DNA from: Rugosimonospora africana
GTDB taxonomy: Bacteria; Actinomycetota; Actinomycetes; Mycobacteriales; Micromonosporaceae
DNA: 64,000 nt
Direction: 5' to 3'
Assembly: GCF_016862975.1 (NCBI RefSeq)
Contig: NZ_BONZ01000082.1
Coordinates: 1 to 64,000, forward strand
Below the pieces are notes generated by a model. It was not told the origin of the DNA. It ran no database searches and worked only from the letters and a program-made list of their open reading frames with translations. Made by a program: the position numbers and the translations under genes. This document shows, in pieces, positions 26,134 to 33,657 of the stretch (positions are counted from its first letter, which is position 1; each line of letters starts with the position of its first letter).

Positions 26134-26164
26134 GGAGCCGGGAGCGTTGTTCGCTCCCGGCTCC
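26134..26164. terminator. Bidirectional terminator hairpin
   Basis: Perfect 13-bp arms GGAGCCGGGAGCG (26134-26146) and CGCTCCCGGCTCC (26152-26164) flank a TTGTT loop between the convergent beta-helix and phospholipase genes. Confidence 0.85.
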
Positions 26165-26183
26165 CCTCCGCATGCCCGTGAGG

Positions 26184-27614
26184 TCACGGCACCTGCGGCT
26201 TGTGGCCCTTCTGCTGAACCGGCGGCGACTGGTCCGCACCCGGCAACGCCGGCTTCGGCAGGTTCGCCACCTCATACTGGGCGGCGGCCAGGCCGGCGGC
26301 GGTACCCGGGAGCTTCGGAGCCGTCTTGATCGCGTCCCGGAACCGGAACGCCGAGGTCAGGTCGCCGAAGGTCTCCCGGCGCCAGTCGGTGATGTTCGGC
26401 TCGTGCACGCCGGTGAGCTGCTCGAGGAACTGGAGCACCGAGGTGTGGTCGAACTGCTCGGTAGCCACCCAGCCACCCGCGGTCCACGGCGACACGATGA
26501 TCAGCGGTACCCGGAAGCCGCCCCCGATCGGCAGGTTCTGGATGAACTCGCCCGGGGTGCCGGGCTTCGGTACCGGCGGGGCGACGTGGTCGAACAGGCC
26601 GTCGTTCTCGTCGTAGTTGAGGATGAAGGCGGTCTTGGCCCACACCTTCGGGTTCGACGCGATCGCCTCGATCTTGCTGGCCACGTAGTCGGCGCCGGCT
26701 GCGGGCAGGTAGGCCGGGTGCTCGGACTGCACGCTGGTGGGCAGGATCCAGGACACGGTGGGCAGCTTGTCGTTGGCGGCGTCGTACTCGAACTGGCCGT
26801 GCGGCGAGGTCACCATGCCGCGGTCGTACAACGGGTCACCCGGCTTCGCCGCCTGGAACTGAGCGAACTCCGACAGCATGTTGGTGCCGTAGTTGTCGGT
26901 CTCCTGGTACACCTTCCAGCTGATGCCCGCAGCCTGCAGGCGCTCGGCGTAGGTGGTCCACCGGTACGGACCGTTCGGCGTGTTGTTGGCGGTGATCGGG
27001 CCGCCGAACTTGCCGTCGGCGTCGACCGTGCCGGTCATCCAGTACAGCCGGTTCGGCCAGGTCGGGCCCATCATCGAGCAGAAGTAGTTGTCGCCCAGCG
27101 TGAAGGACTCGGCGAGGGCGAACTGGAACGGGATGTCGTCGCGCGTGTAGTAGCCCATCACGTACGGGCCGTTGGCCTTGTCCGCGGCGCGGTGCGCGGG
27201 CAGCCAGTTGTCCATCTTCCCGTTGTTCCACGCCTGGTGCTGAACGCTGTAGGCGTGGCTGGTCGACGGGATCGCCTGGGCGCTGCTGGTCCGGGTGTTG
27301 AGGTGGAACGGCAGTGTGTAGCCGTCCGGGTTGACCGGGTCGGGCTGGTAGAACACCGAGCGGCCGGTGGACAGCTTCATGGCGTGCTTGTCGCCGAAGC
27401 CGCGGACGCCGGCCATGGTGCCGAAGTAGTGGTCGAACGAGCGGTTCTCCTGCATGAGCAGGACCACGTGCTCGATGTCGCGCAGCGACGAGCGTCGCGG
27501 CGCGTCCTTGGCCAGCGCCTTCTGAACGCTGACCGGCAGGAGAGATGACGCTACGCCGGCGCCGGCCGCGGCCGCGCTGCCGGCGAGCAGCCGACGCCTG
27601 GTGAGTTCAGGCAT
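26184..27614 (-). CDS. Phospholipase C / phosphoesterase family protein (Tat-exported)
   Basis: The 476-residue enzyme belongs to the bacterial phosphoesterase family that includes non-haemolytic phospholipase C and acid phosphatases. The metal-site opening HVVLLMQENRSFDHYFGT, the Asp/His patches YDENDGLFDHVAPP and LIIVSPWTAGG, and the FDHTSVLQFLEQLTG motif are all present. The N-terminus (PELTRRRLLAGSAAAAGAG) is a twin-arginine signal. I chose the ATG at 27614 because GGGGTG lies 9 bases upstream; a GTG at 27626 is possible. The substrate could be a phospholipid head group or another phosphoester. Pho-type control is common in this family, but no Pho box is evident to me. It is a single gene, convergent with the lyase operon. 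Confidence 0.92.
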   Translation of the reverse strand: MPELTRRRLLAGSAAAAGAGVASSLLPVSVQKALAKDAPRRSSLRDIEHVVLLMQENRSFDHYFGTMAGVRGFGDKHAMKLSTGRSVFYQPDPVNPDGYTLPFHLNTRTSSAQAIPSTSHAYSVQHQAWNNGKMDNWLPAHRAADKANGPYVMGYYTRDDIPFQFALAESFTLGDNYFCSMMGPTWPNRLYWMTGTVDADGKFGGPITANNTPNGPYRWTTYAERLQAAGISWKVYQETDNYGTNMLSEFAQFQAAKPGDPLYDRGMVTSPHGQFEYDAANDKLPTVSWILPTSVQSEHPAYLPAAGADYVASKIEAIASNPKVWAKTAFILNYDENDGLFDHVAPPVPKPGTPGEFIQNLPIGGGFRVPLIIVSPWTAGGWVATEQFDHTSVLQFLEQLTGVHEPNITDWRRETFGDLTSAFRFRDAIKTAPKLPGTAAGLAAAQYEVANLPKPALPGADQSPPVQQKGHKPQVP

Positions 27615-27787
27615 GTGAGAATGCACCCCAATCGATGGGCGATCTTGGCAATGCCGAACTCTGCCGAAGCTGCGCGACCCAGTAACGAGGATGGATGGAA
27701 CGGTTGTTAAACCACCGATGACCGTTCCGGAACAATTCCTGCGTGCCTCCGATGACCCGTCATCAACAAGGCCAACAGCATTCTCCG

Positions 27788-27862
27788 GGCACTACAAGAC
27801 GTGGTGGAAAAAGGCACTACATAATGTGGGGCCGAATGGCACTACATCATGTCGGGAATTCT
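27788..27862. repeat. Three 25-bp imperfect tandem repeats (GGCACTACA...)
   Basis: GGCACTACAAGACGTGG, GGCACTACATAATGTGG and GGCACTACATCATGTCGG begin at 27788, 27813 and 27838, an exact 25-base period. The first 9-10 bases are identical, and the right halves drift. The array ends just before the long hairpin at 27880. Iterated sites of this kind often bind a regulator. Confidence 0.75.
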
Positions 27863-27879
27863 GTTTCCAGCATTGACGA

Positions 27880-27925
27880 TGGGAGCACCGCCTCCGATCC
27901 GTGCTGGTCAGAGGCGGTGCTCCCA
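27880..27925. terminator. Long hairpin with 15-bp perfect arms
   Basis: Arms 27880-27894 (TGGGAGCACCGCCTC) and 27911-27925 (GAGGCGGTGCTCCCA) are exact reverse complements with a 16-base loop. It lies 260 bases past the NadE gene end on the minus strand, far for its terminator, so it may instead end the transcript crossing the repeat region. Confidence 0.6.
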
Positions 27926-28187
27926 CATTGGGCGCAGGCAGGTCATCGGCAGAGGATAGGTTTCCACCTCGCTGCCTTCGGCCGCCGGTGAGGACTATTG
28001 CTGTCCCTCGCGGCGGTGACGTTGACGCCGCGCGTCACAGTATCTGGGACCCATTCGCTTTCACCAGAGGACCCACATCGATCGCCCCGCCGGCGTACGC
28101 ATAACGGCCGTTCCGCGGCGACAACAACCCGTTCCGCAGACAGCAGTGCGCGCATTGGCCGGCTTCAGGCTTCACCGGTATGCCCGG

Positions 28188-29090
28188 TCACCGCTGCGAC
28201 GGAGTGGGTTGTGACTCCGAGGTCTGATCTTCTGTGGGCAGTTCCGCTGGGGCTGCCGGCGGTAGGCGCTTGTGCGCGGTGCTGTGGTAGCGGTGATGGA
28301 TCGCCGCGGCGACGGCGGGCGACACAGCCCGCCCTTCGAGGAAGTCGTCGATGTCGTCGTAAGTGACTCCGAGGACCTCCTCGTCAGGCTTTCCCGGGCG
28401 CAGGGACTCGAGGTCGGCGGTCGGCGTCTTGTGGATTAGCGCAGGCGGTGTGCCCAGCGCGTCAGCGATCGCACGCACCCGGCGCTTGGTTAACCCGGCG
28501 AGCGGCAGGAGGTCGGCCGCACCGTCGCCGTGTTTGGTGAAGAATCCGGTGACGGCCTCGGCGGCGTGGTCGGTGCCGACGACGAGCCCGCCGGTCGCGC
28601 CGGCCACCGCGTATTGGGCGATCATCCGTTGTCTGGCTTTGATGTTGCCCAGGACGAATTCCTGCTCGCGGGCGTCGCGGAGGGTCATGCCTCCGGCGAG
28701 CAGGTCATCCAGCATGGCGTCGCTGGCCCTCTGGATGTTCGAGGTCAAGACCCGGTCGGGGCGGAGGAAGGCGAGAGCGGCCTGGGCGTCGTGTTCGTCG
28801 CTTTGGCTGCCGTAGGGCAGCCGCATGGCGATGAAGGTCGCATCACCTCCGGTGCGGCGTACCTGCTCGACGGCGAGCTGGCACAGTCTGCCGGCGGTGG
28901 CCGAGTCGATGCCGCCGCTGATGCCCAGCACCAGGGTTGTGCGGCCGGTGGTTGTCAGTGCGTCGGCAAGGAACGCGATTCGTCGGGCGGTGTCGCGGTG
29001 CGGGTCGAAGTCCGCGTCGACGCGTAGTCCGCGGGCGATTCGGTGCTGGAGTTGCCGTATCGGTGTGCGCTGTTCCTGGTGGATGTGCAT
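28188..29090 (-). CDS. nadE: Ammonia-dependent NAD+ synthetase
   Basis: The 300-residue enzyme converts nicotinate adenine dinucleotide plus ammonia and ATP to NAD+. The N-type ATP pyrophosphatase loop VLGISGGIDSATAG is clear. Other NadE patches are MRLPYGSQSDEHDAQAAL, FVLGNIKARQRMIAQY, GLVVGTDHAAEAVTGFFTKHGDGAADLLPLAGLTK and a substrate loop, KTPTADLESLRPGKPDEEVLG. There is no glutaminase domain, so it uses free ammonia, like E. coli NadE. The C-terminal 20 residues are low-complexity. The ATG at 29090 is 8 bases from the SMP-30 gene stop, so the two are probably co-transcribed. As most actinobacteria carry a glutamine-dependent NadE, this may be a second copy. Confidence 0.93.
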   Translation of the reverse strand: MHIHQEQRTPIRQLQHRIARGLRVDADFDPHRDTARRIAFLADALTTTGRTTLVLGISGGIDSATAGRLCQLAVEQVRRTGGDATFIAMRLPYGSQSDEHDAQAALAFLRPDRVLTSNIQRASDAMLDDLLAGGMTLRDAREQEFVLGNIKARQRMIAQYAVAGATGGLVVGTDHAAEAVTGFFTKHGDGAADLLPLAGLTKRRVRAIADALGTPPALIHKTPTADLESLRPGKPDEEVLGVTYDDIDDFLEGRAVSPAVAAAIHHRYHSTAHKRLPPAAPAELPTEDQTSESQPTPSQR

Positions 29091-29098
29091 GGCGCGGC

Positions 29099-30031
29099 TC
29101 ACCGCCCTTGGCTGTCGGCGGGTCGAGGGTAGTGGGCGCCGTTGAAGGTGACCCGCAGCGTGTACACGGAGCGGCCGGCGGTGATGTATAGCTGATTGCG
29201 TTTCGGTCCGCCGAAGGTGAGATTGGCGACCGGTTCGGGCAGGAGCAACTTCCCGATGAGGGTGCCGTCGGGGGCGAAGCAGTGCACGCCGTCCCACGCG
29301 GCGGCCCACAGCCGGCCGGTGTCGTCGATGCGAAAGCCGTCGAAGCGCCCGTTGTCACACTCGGCGAAGATCTTGCCCCCGCTGAGGGTCTTGTCGGCGG
29401 TGACGTCGAAGACACGGATGTGGCTGGGTTCCTGCCGGGTGTCGGCGATGAACAGTTGCTGTTCGTCCGGTGAGAAGGCCAGGCCGTTCGGGCGGCAGAA
29501 GTCGTCGGCGACCACACGCAGGTCCCCGGTGACGGGGTCGAGCCGGAACACGTAGCACGAGCCGCCGAACTCGGAGTCCGCCTTGTTTCCCTCGTAGTCA
29601 CTGTCGATGCCGTAGGCCGGGTCGGTGAACCAGATCGTGCCGTCGGCCCGCACCACAACGTCATTGGGGCTGTTGAGCTGCTTGCCGTCGTAGCGGTCCG
29701 CCAGCACGGTAACCGTGCCGTCGTGCTCGGTGCGGGTCACCCGCCGGTTTCCCTGCTCGCAGGTGATCAGCCGGCCCTGCCGGTCGATGGTGTTGCCGTT
29801 GGCGTATCCCGAGGGCTGGCGAAACACGCCAACCGCGCCGGTCGTCTCGTCCCAGCGCAGCAGCCGATCGTTCGGGATGTCGCTCCACACCAGATAGCGG
29901 CCGGCCGCGAAGTATGCCGGGCCTTCCGTCTTGCGTGCCCCGCCGTGCAGGACTTCCAGGACGAAGTCGCCGTCGAGGTGCCGGAATCGCTCATCCAGCA
30001 GCCGGAACTCGGCAGGGACAATGTCAGCCAT
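29099..30031 (-). CDS. SMP-30/gluconolactonase family protein
   Basis: The 310-residue product is a six-bladed beta-propeller lactonase of the SMP-30/gluconolaconase/LRE family. It likely opens a sugar or other lactone with a bound divalent metal. Metal-ligand patches are EGPAYF (Glu), LNSPNDVVVRADGTIWFTDP (Asn-Asp), and CRPNGLAFSPDEQQLFIADT (Asn and Asp). The ATG at 30031 follows GGAGGG. It precedes nadE on the same strand and is divergent from an Lrp-type regulator, which may control it. It is cytoplasmic, as no signal peptide is seen. The substrate is unknown. Confidence 0.9.
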   Translation of the reverse strand: MADIVPAEFRLLDERFRHLDGDFVLEVLHGGARKTEGPAYFAAGRYLVWSDIPNDRLLRWDETTGAVGVFRQPSGYANGNTIDRQGRLITCEQGNRRVTRTEHDGTVTVLADRYDGKQLNSPNDVVVRADGTIWFTDPAYGIDSDYEGNKADSEFGGSCYVFRLDPVTGDLRVVADDFCRPNGLAFSPDEQQLFIADTRQEPSHIRVFDVTADKTLSGGKIFAECDNGRFDGFRIDDTGRLWAAAWDGVHCFAPDGTLIGKLLLPEPVANLTFGGPKRNQLYITAGRSVYTLRVTFNGAHYPRPADSQGR

Positions 30032-30127
30032 GCGACCCTCCATGCGGAACGGGGTTTTGATGGAGAGCATGACCGCCGAATCTGGTATGGTCAAGCTGTT
30101 TGCTACCCAGATCACGATAGGCACCTG

Positions 30128-30613
30128 ATGGTTGATGGTATTGACCGCGCCCTGCTAACACGGCTGCAGCGCGACGCGGCCCAGTCCTACGCGGCCTTGG
30201 GCGACGCGGTTGGCCTGTCCGCAGGCTCGGCGCACGAACGAGTGCGCAAGCTGCGCGAGCGAGGCGTGATCCGCCGCACCACCGTCGACGTCGACCCCGC
30301 CGCCGTCGGACGTGGCGTGCTCGCCTTCGTCATGCTCGGCGCCAATGCGTGGATGGGCGACGCGGCCACCTGTGACGCGCTCGCCGCCATACCTGAGATC
30401 CAGGAGGCTCACATCATCGCCGGCGCGGCGAGCGTGCTGGTGAAGATTCGCACCGCCACTACCGAAGACCTGCAAGCCGTACTGAGGCGCCTGTTCGCCA
30501 TCGACGGAGTCACCAGCACTCAGACCCTCGTCGTACTGGAGTCGTTCTTCGAACGTCCCATCGACGTTCACGACCAGCGTCCCGACGGCCAGGAGCGATC
30601 CCCGGTGCCGTGA
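30128..30613 (+). CDS. Lrp/AsnC family transcriptional regulator
   Basis: The 161-residue regulator has an N-terminal AsnC-type helix-turn-helix (about 1-55, DRALLTRLQRDAAQSYAALG and GSAHERVRKLRERGVI) and a C-terminal RAM/ACT-like ligand domain (about 65-150, EAHIIAGAASVLVKIRTATT). Such proteins form octamers and respond to amino acids or related metabolites. It starts 96 bases from the divergent SMP-30 gene. That arrangement is classic for local control of the lactonase-nadE pair. Confidence 0.92.
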   Translation: MVDGIDRALLTRLQRDAAQSYAALGDAVGLSAGSAHERVRKLRERGVIRRTTVDVDPAAVGRGVLAFVMLGANAWMGDAATCDALAAIPEIQEAHIIAGAASVLVKIRTATTEDLQAVLRRLFAIDGVTSTQTLVVLESFFERPIDVHDQRPDGQERSPVP

Positions 30614-30768
30614 CACAGTCACGACTGCCAAGTGCCGATGTCAGTGGCCCATGCCGACGCCGCCATCACGGAAATGACGGCACCCGTGATGTAGCTGGCG
30701 CGGGATGTTCCACGGCCGATGGCTGGATCGTCGCGCAGACCATCCACCACACGGTCGGGCGGCGAGTC

Positions 30769-31977
30769 CTATACCGGCTCGGCGCCGGCCGGATGTGACC
30801 GGGGCGACCGGGACATCGTCACGGCCGACGCGACGGCGAACGCGGCCGCGGCCACCAGGACCAGGCCGGGCATCGGGATCCGCAGCGACCACGCGAACAG
30901 CCCGGTCGCCGCGACCGGGACCGTGGTCTCCGCGATCGCGCTGATCCCGGTCAGCGTTCCCTGGACGGTGCCGTGCTCGTCGCCGTGCGCCAGCCCGGAA
31001 ATCCACGACTGCGACGCGGTGCCCCCGATCGCCGAGACCGCGCCCACGGCCATGCACGGCGGGATCAGCCATCCGGTCGGTACCAGACCGAAGCCGGCCA
31101 GGCTGGCCGCGCCGGCGAGCGAGCAGACCACCGACGCGCGCCGCACGCCGAGCCACCGGACGAACGGGCCCGAGACACGGGCGGACACCACCGCGCCGAT
31201 GACGGAACTGACCGCGAGGGTGGCGCCGACCTTCGCGGTCGGCCAGCCGAATCGGGCGACCATGACGAAGACCCACATGACCTGGTTGGCCATCCGAGCG
31301 ATGTCGCCGAGCAGCCGGGCGATGACGAGATGCCTCAGTTGCGGCCGGCGCAGCATCGAGGCGATCGCGCTGAACGGGTTCGCCAGCCGCCAGCCGATGC
31401 CGGTCCGCCGGTCGCCGGGGCGTGACTCCGGCAGTACCAGCAGGCCGAACGCCGCGTTGGTTGCCGCCAGCCCGGCCGTGACGAGGAACGGCAGCCGGAC
31501 GCTGACGCCGCCGAGGAGCCCGCCGAGGACCGGCCCAGCCACGAACCCGGCCGAGAACGCCGCACCCACGTACCCGTAGGCCCGCGGGCGGTCGGCGGGT
31601 TCGGTGATGTCGGCGAGGTACGCGTTGATCACCGTCATCGTTCCGCCGAGAGCACCCGCCGCGGCGTGCGCCGCGAGGATGGTGGCGGGCGTGTTCGCGA
31701 TCGCGTGGGCGAGCCAGTCGACGCCCAGGAAGGACATGGCCAGGATCAGGATGGGACGGCGGCCGTACCGGTCGGACAGCCGCCCGAGGAATGGCGAGGC
31801 GAGAAACTGCGTGACGCCGAACGACGCGTCGATGAGGCCGGACCAGTGCGCGGCGCTGGCCGCGTGTCCGGTGATGGTGGTCATCAACGCCGGTACGACC
31901 GGCACCACGATGCCGAGGCCGAGCATGTCGATGAAGACGGTGATGAGCAGGAACGCCAGAGCGGGCGAACGGCGCAT
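30769..31977 (-). CDS. MFS transporter, TetA/Bmr-like drug:proton antiporter type
   Basis: The 402-residue protein has about 12 transmembrane helices. It opens with ITVFIDMLGLGIVVPVVPAL, a signature of the tetracycline/multidrug 12-helix antiporters. Motif A is present between helices 2 and 3 as GRLSDRYGRRP. AGPVLGGLLGG resembles the antiporter motif C in helix 5. It would export a hydrophobic compound in exchange for protons. It starts with ATG at 31977 and is divergent from the metallo-hydrolase gene at 32216. No regulator is directly attached. Its substrate is unknown. Confidence 0.92.
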   Translation of the reverse strand: MRRSPALAFLLITVFIDMLGLGIVVPVVPALMTTITGHAASAAHWSGLIDASFGVTQFLASPFLGRLSDRYGRRPILILAMSFLGVDWLAHAIANTPATILAAHAAAGALGGTMTVINAYLADITEPADRPRAYGYVGAAFSAGFVAGPVLGGLLGGVSVRLPFLVTAGLAATNAAFGLLVLPESRPGDRRTGIGWRLANPFSAIASMLRRPQLRHLVIARLLGDIARMANQVMWVFVMVARFGWPTAKVGATLAVSSVIGAVVSARVSGPFVRWLGVRRASVVCSLAGAASLAGFGLVPTGWLIPPCMAVGAVSAIGGTASQSWISGLAHGDEHGTVQGTLTGISAIAETTVPVAATGLFAWSLRIPMPGLVLVAAAAFAVASAVTMSRSPRSHPAGAEPV

Positions 31978-32146
31978 GAACGTGCTCCTTGAGGTGGGCG
32001 GTTCAGGACCCCCACCCGTTCGGAGACACGGAGGATTAACGTATCGCGGCCGTCAACCGATTTTCGGCGGGCGGCTCACGGCTCCCGGTACCTTGGTGCA
32101 CGTCTTGCTCACCCAGCTTCCCCGGCGGTCGTCAGCTGCCTGGCTA

Positions 32147-32175
32147 TTGCCATTAGCTTTTGGGATATGTAGTAT
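32147..32175 (+). promoter_or_regulatory. Putative sigma-70-type promoter of the MBL-fold gene
   Basis: TTGCCA (32147-32152), a 17-base spacer and TAGTAT (32170-32175) lie 40 bases before the ATG at 32216, in a locally AT-rich island. The fit to the consensus is moderate. Confidence 0.5.
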
Positions 32176-32215
32176 AGCCAACTGACGCCGCCCGTACTCA
32201 CCGACAGGACTCATC

Positions 32216-32935
32216 ATGAAGCTCGGCCCGTCCCTGTACCGCATCGGCAACGACATCGTCGCCGCCTACCTCGTCGATACCCCCGAGGGCATCACCGTCA
32301 TCGACGCGGGCCTCGCCGGGCACTGGCGAGATCTCACCGCGGAACTGGCGGGCATGGGTCGTTCGCTGGACGAGGTCCGGGGGCTCATCCTCACCCATGG
32401 AGACACCGATCACATCGGGTTCGCCGAGCGGATCCGGCGGGATCACGGCGTTCCGGTCTACGTGCACTCCGCGGACGCTGCCCGGGCGCGCGGCGAGTTC
32501 AAGGCCAAGGCGTCCTGGGGGCGCATCCGGTTGGGCGCGACGGCCCGGTTCATGGCATACGCGATGAGCCACGGAGGGCTGCGCACGACCTACCTCTCGG
32601 AGGTGGTCGAGGTGACCGACGGTCAGGTGCTCGACCTGCCCGGCGCCCCGCACGTCATCGGGCTGCCGGGCCACTCACCGGGCAGCATCGCCATCCACGT
32701 CCCCGTTGCCGACGCGGTGTTCGTGGGCGATGGGTTGACCACGCGTCACGTGCTGACCGGCCAGCGCGGACCGCAGCCGGCGCCGTTCACCGACGACCCG
32801 AAGCAGGCGCTGGACTCGCTGAGCCGGCTCGAAGGGCTGCAGGCCAGTTGGCTGCTCCCCGGCCACGGCACGCCGTGGCACGGCAGCATCGACGAGGCGG
32901 TACGCGAGATTCGGGCCGCAGCGGCAGCGGCATAG
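32216..32935 (+). CDS. MBL-fold metallohydrolase
   Basis: The 239-residue enzyme has the metallo-beta-lactamase fold. The zinc motif HGDTDH (LTHGDTDHIGFAERI), the later histidine in IGLPGHSPGSIAIH, the bridging aspartate in FVGDGLTTR and a final histidine in LLPGHGTPW are present. It is similar to small cytoplasmic hydrolases of the glyoxalase II/lactonase type. The natural substrate cannot be read. The gene stands alone with its own promoter, divergent from the MFS pump. A link with that pump (hydrolysis plus export) is possible but unproven. Confidence 0.92.
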   Translation: MKLGPSLYRIGNDIVAAYLVDTPEGITVIDAGLAGHWRDLTAELAGMGRSLDEVRGLILTHGDTDHIGFAERIRRDHGVPVYVHSADAARARGEFKAKASWGRIRLGATARFMAYAMSHGGLRTTYLSEVVEVTDGQVLDLPGAPHVIGLPGHSPGSIAIHVPVADAVFVGDGLTTRHVLTGQRGPQPAPFTDDPKQALDSLSRLEGLQASWLLPGHGTPWHGSIDEAVREIRAAAAAA

Positions 32936-32997
32936 CCCCGCCGAGCCCTCCGCGACCGCGGCCTAGCCCCGGCCGGCTCGACGTAACCCGCCGCCGC

Positions 32998-33657
32998 TCA
33001 TTCCAGGTCCAGTTCGGGATTGCGTTGTTCAGACCCGCGCATCGAGTCGTGTCGGTAGTCGCCCTCCGGCGCCTGCCTCGCCTCCCGCTCGGTGGCGTAG
33101 ACATTGTGGAACCTGCCGTCGTAGACGCTGTTGGCATCCCAGTCAGGGTCGTCACGGTGCCACCGCACAGCCACCTGCCAGACCTGGTGGCTCGCACCGC
33201 CGTTCAACGTGTAGTCGTGCCGGGTCAGACTCATCGAGTAGTCGTAGATGTTCTGGCTGACCGTCCAGCCGGACAGTCGCTGCGCGCTGTGCCGCACGAC
33301 CGAGACCAGCGGGCGCAACAGTGCCGCCGGCACATGCGCGCAGTTTCCCGCGTCGGCGACCAGTTGCAACGCCTCCACCGCCACCGGCGGTACGGACATC
33401 GCCGCGCTGATCGTCGCCTCGACCCGCGGCAGAAACAGCCCGTCGTCCCAGAACGACCAGAACCGACCCCACGCGACCGGGTGTGGGCCGCGATCCACGG
33501 TCATACTCCCAGCCCGCCACAGCCGAGGGTGGTCATGGAGGTAGCTACGCGCCTTTTGAGGGCTGTCGAATACCGTCGGGTACGGCCCAGGTGAGTACTC
33601 TGCCTCAAACCGGATCCGGGTGGCGTCCCCCGGTACCTGCGGCGCATAGGCAGTCAT
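32998..33657 (-). CDS. Unknown protein, last gene of the arsR-type operon
   Basis: I do not recognise this 219-residue protein. It has no signal peptide or membrane helix, is rich in Trp, Tyr, His and Asp, and contains RLWRAGSMTVDRGPHPVAWG, RFWSFWDDGLFLPRVEA and a C-terminal RWHRDDPDWDANSVYDG. Only one Cys is seen (NCAHVPAAL). The ATG at 33657 overlaps the stop of the flavoprotein gene by 4 bases (ATGA), so it is translated from the same mRNA. A role in the arsenic-type or oxidant response is suggested only by this coupling. Confidence 0.75.
   Translation of the reverse strand: MTAYAPQVPGDATRIRFEAEYSPGPYPTVFDSPQKARSYLHDHPRLWRAGSMTVDRGPHPVAWGRFWSFWDDGLFLPRVEATISAAMSVPPVAVEALQLVADAGNCAHVPAALLRPLVSVVRHSAQRLSGWTVSQNIYDYSMSLTRHDYTLNGGASHQVWQVAVRWHRDDPDWDANSVYDGRFHNVYATEREARQAPEGDYRHDSMRGSEQRNPELDLE

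Larger units (their letters stand above)
27615..28187. other. 573-bp stretch without a clear gene
   Basis: No gene is supported here. It contains the 25-bp tandem repeats at 27788-27862 and the long hairpin at 27880-27925. The part nearest the phospholipase gene is AT-richer (GGTTGTTAAACCACC near 27703-27717) and may be its promoter. Confidence 0.5.

Noticed and set aside
25902-27548. Plus-strand open frame across the beta-helix and phospholipase genes
   Set aside because: It overlaps two supported genes and crosses a strong terminator hairpin; its sequence is Arg/Gly/Val-rich noise.
27788-27862. 25-bp repeats as a CRISPR array
   Set aside because: The copies are contiguous, with no unique spacers, the right halves diverge and no cas genes are present.
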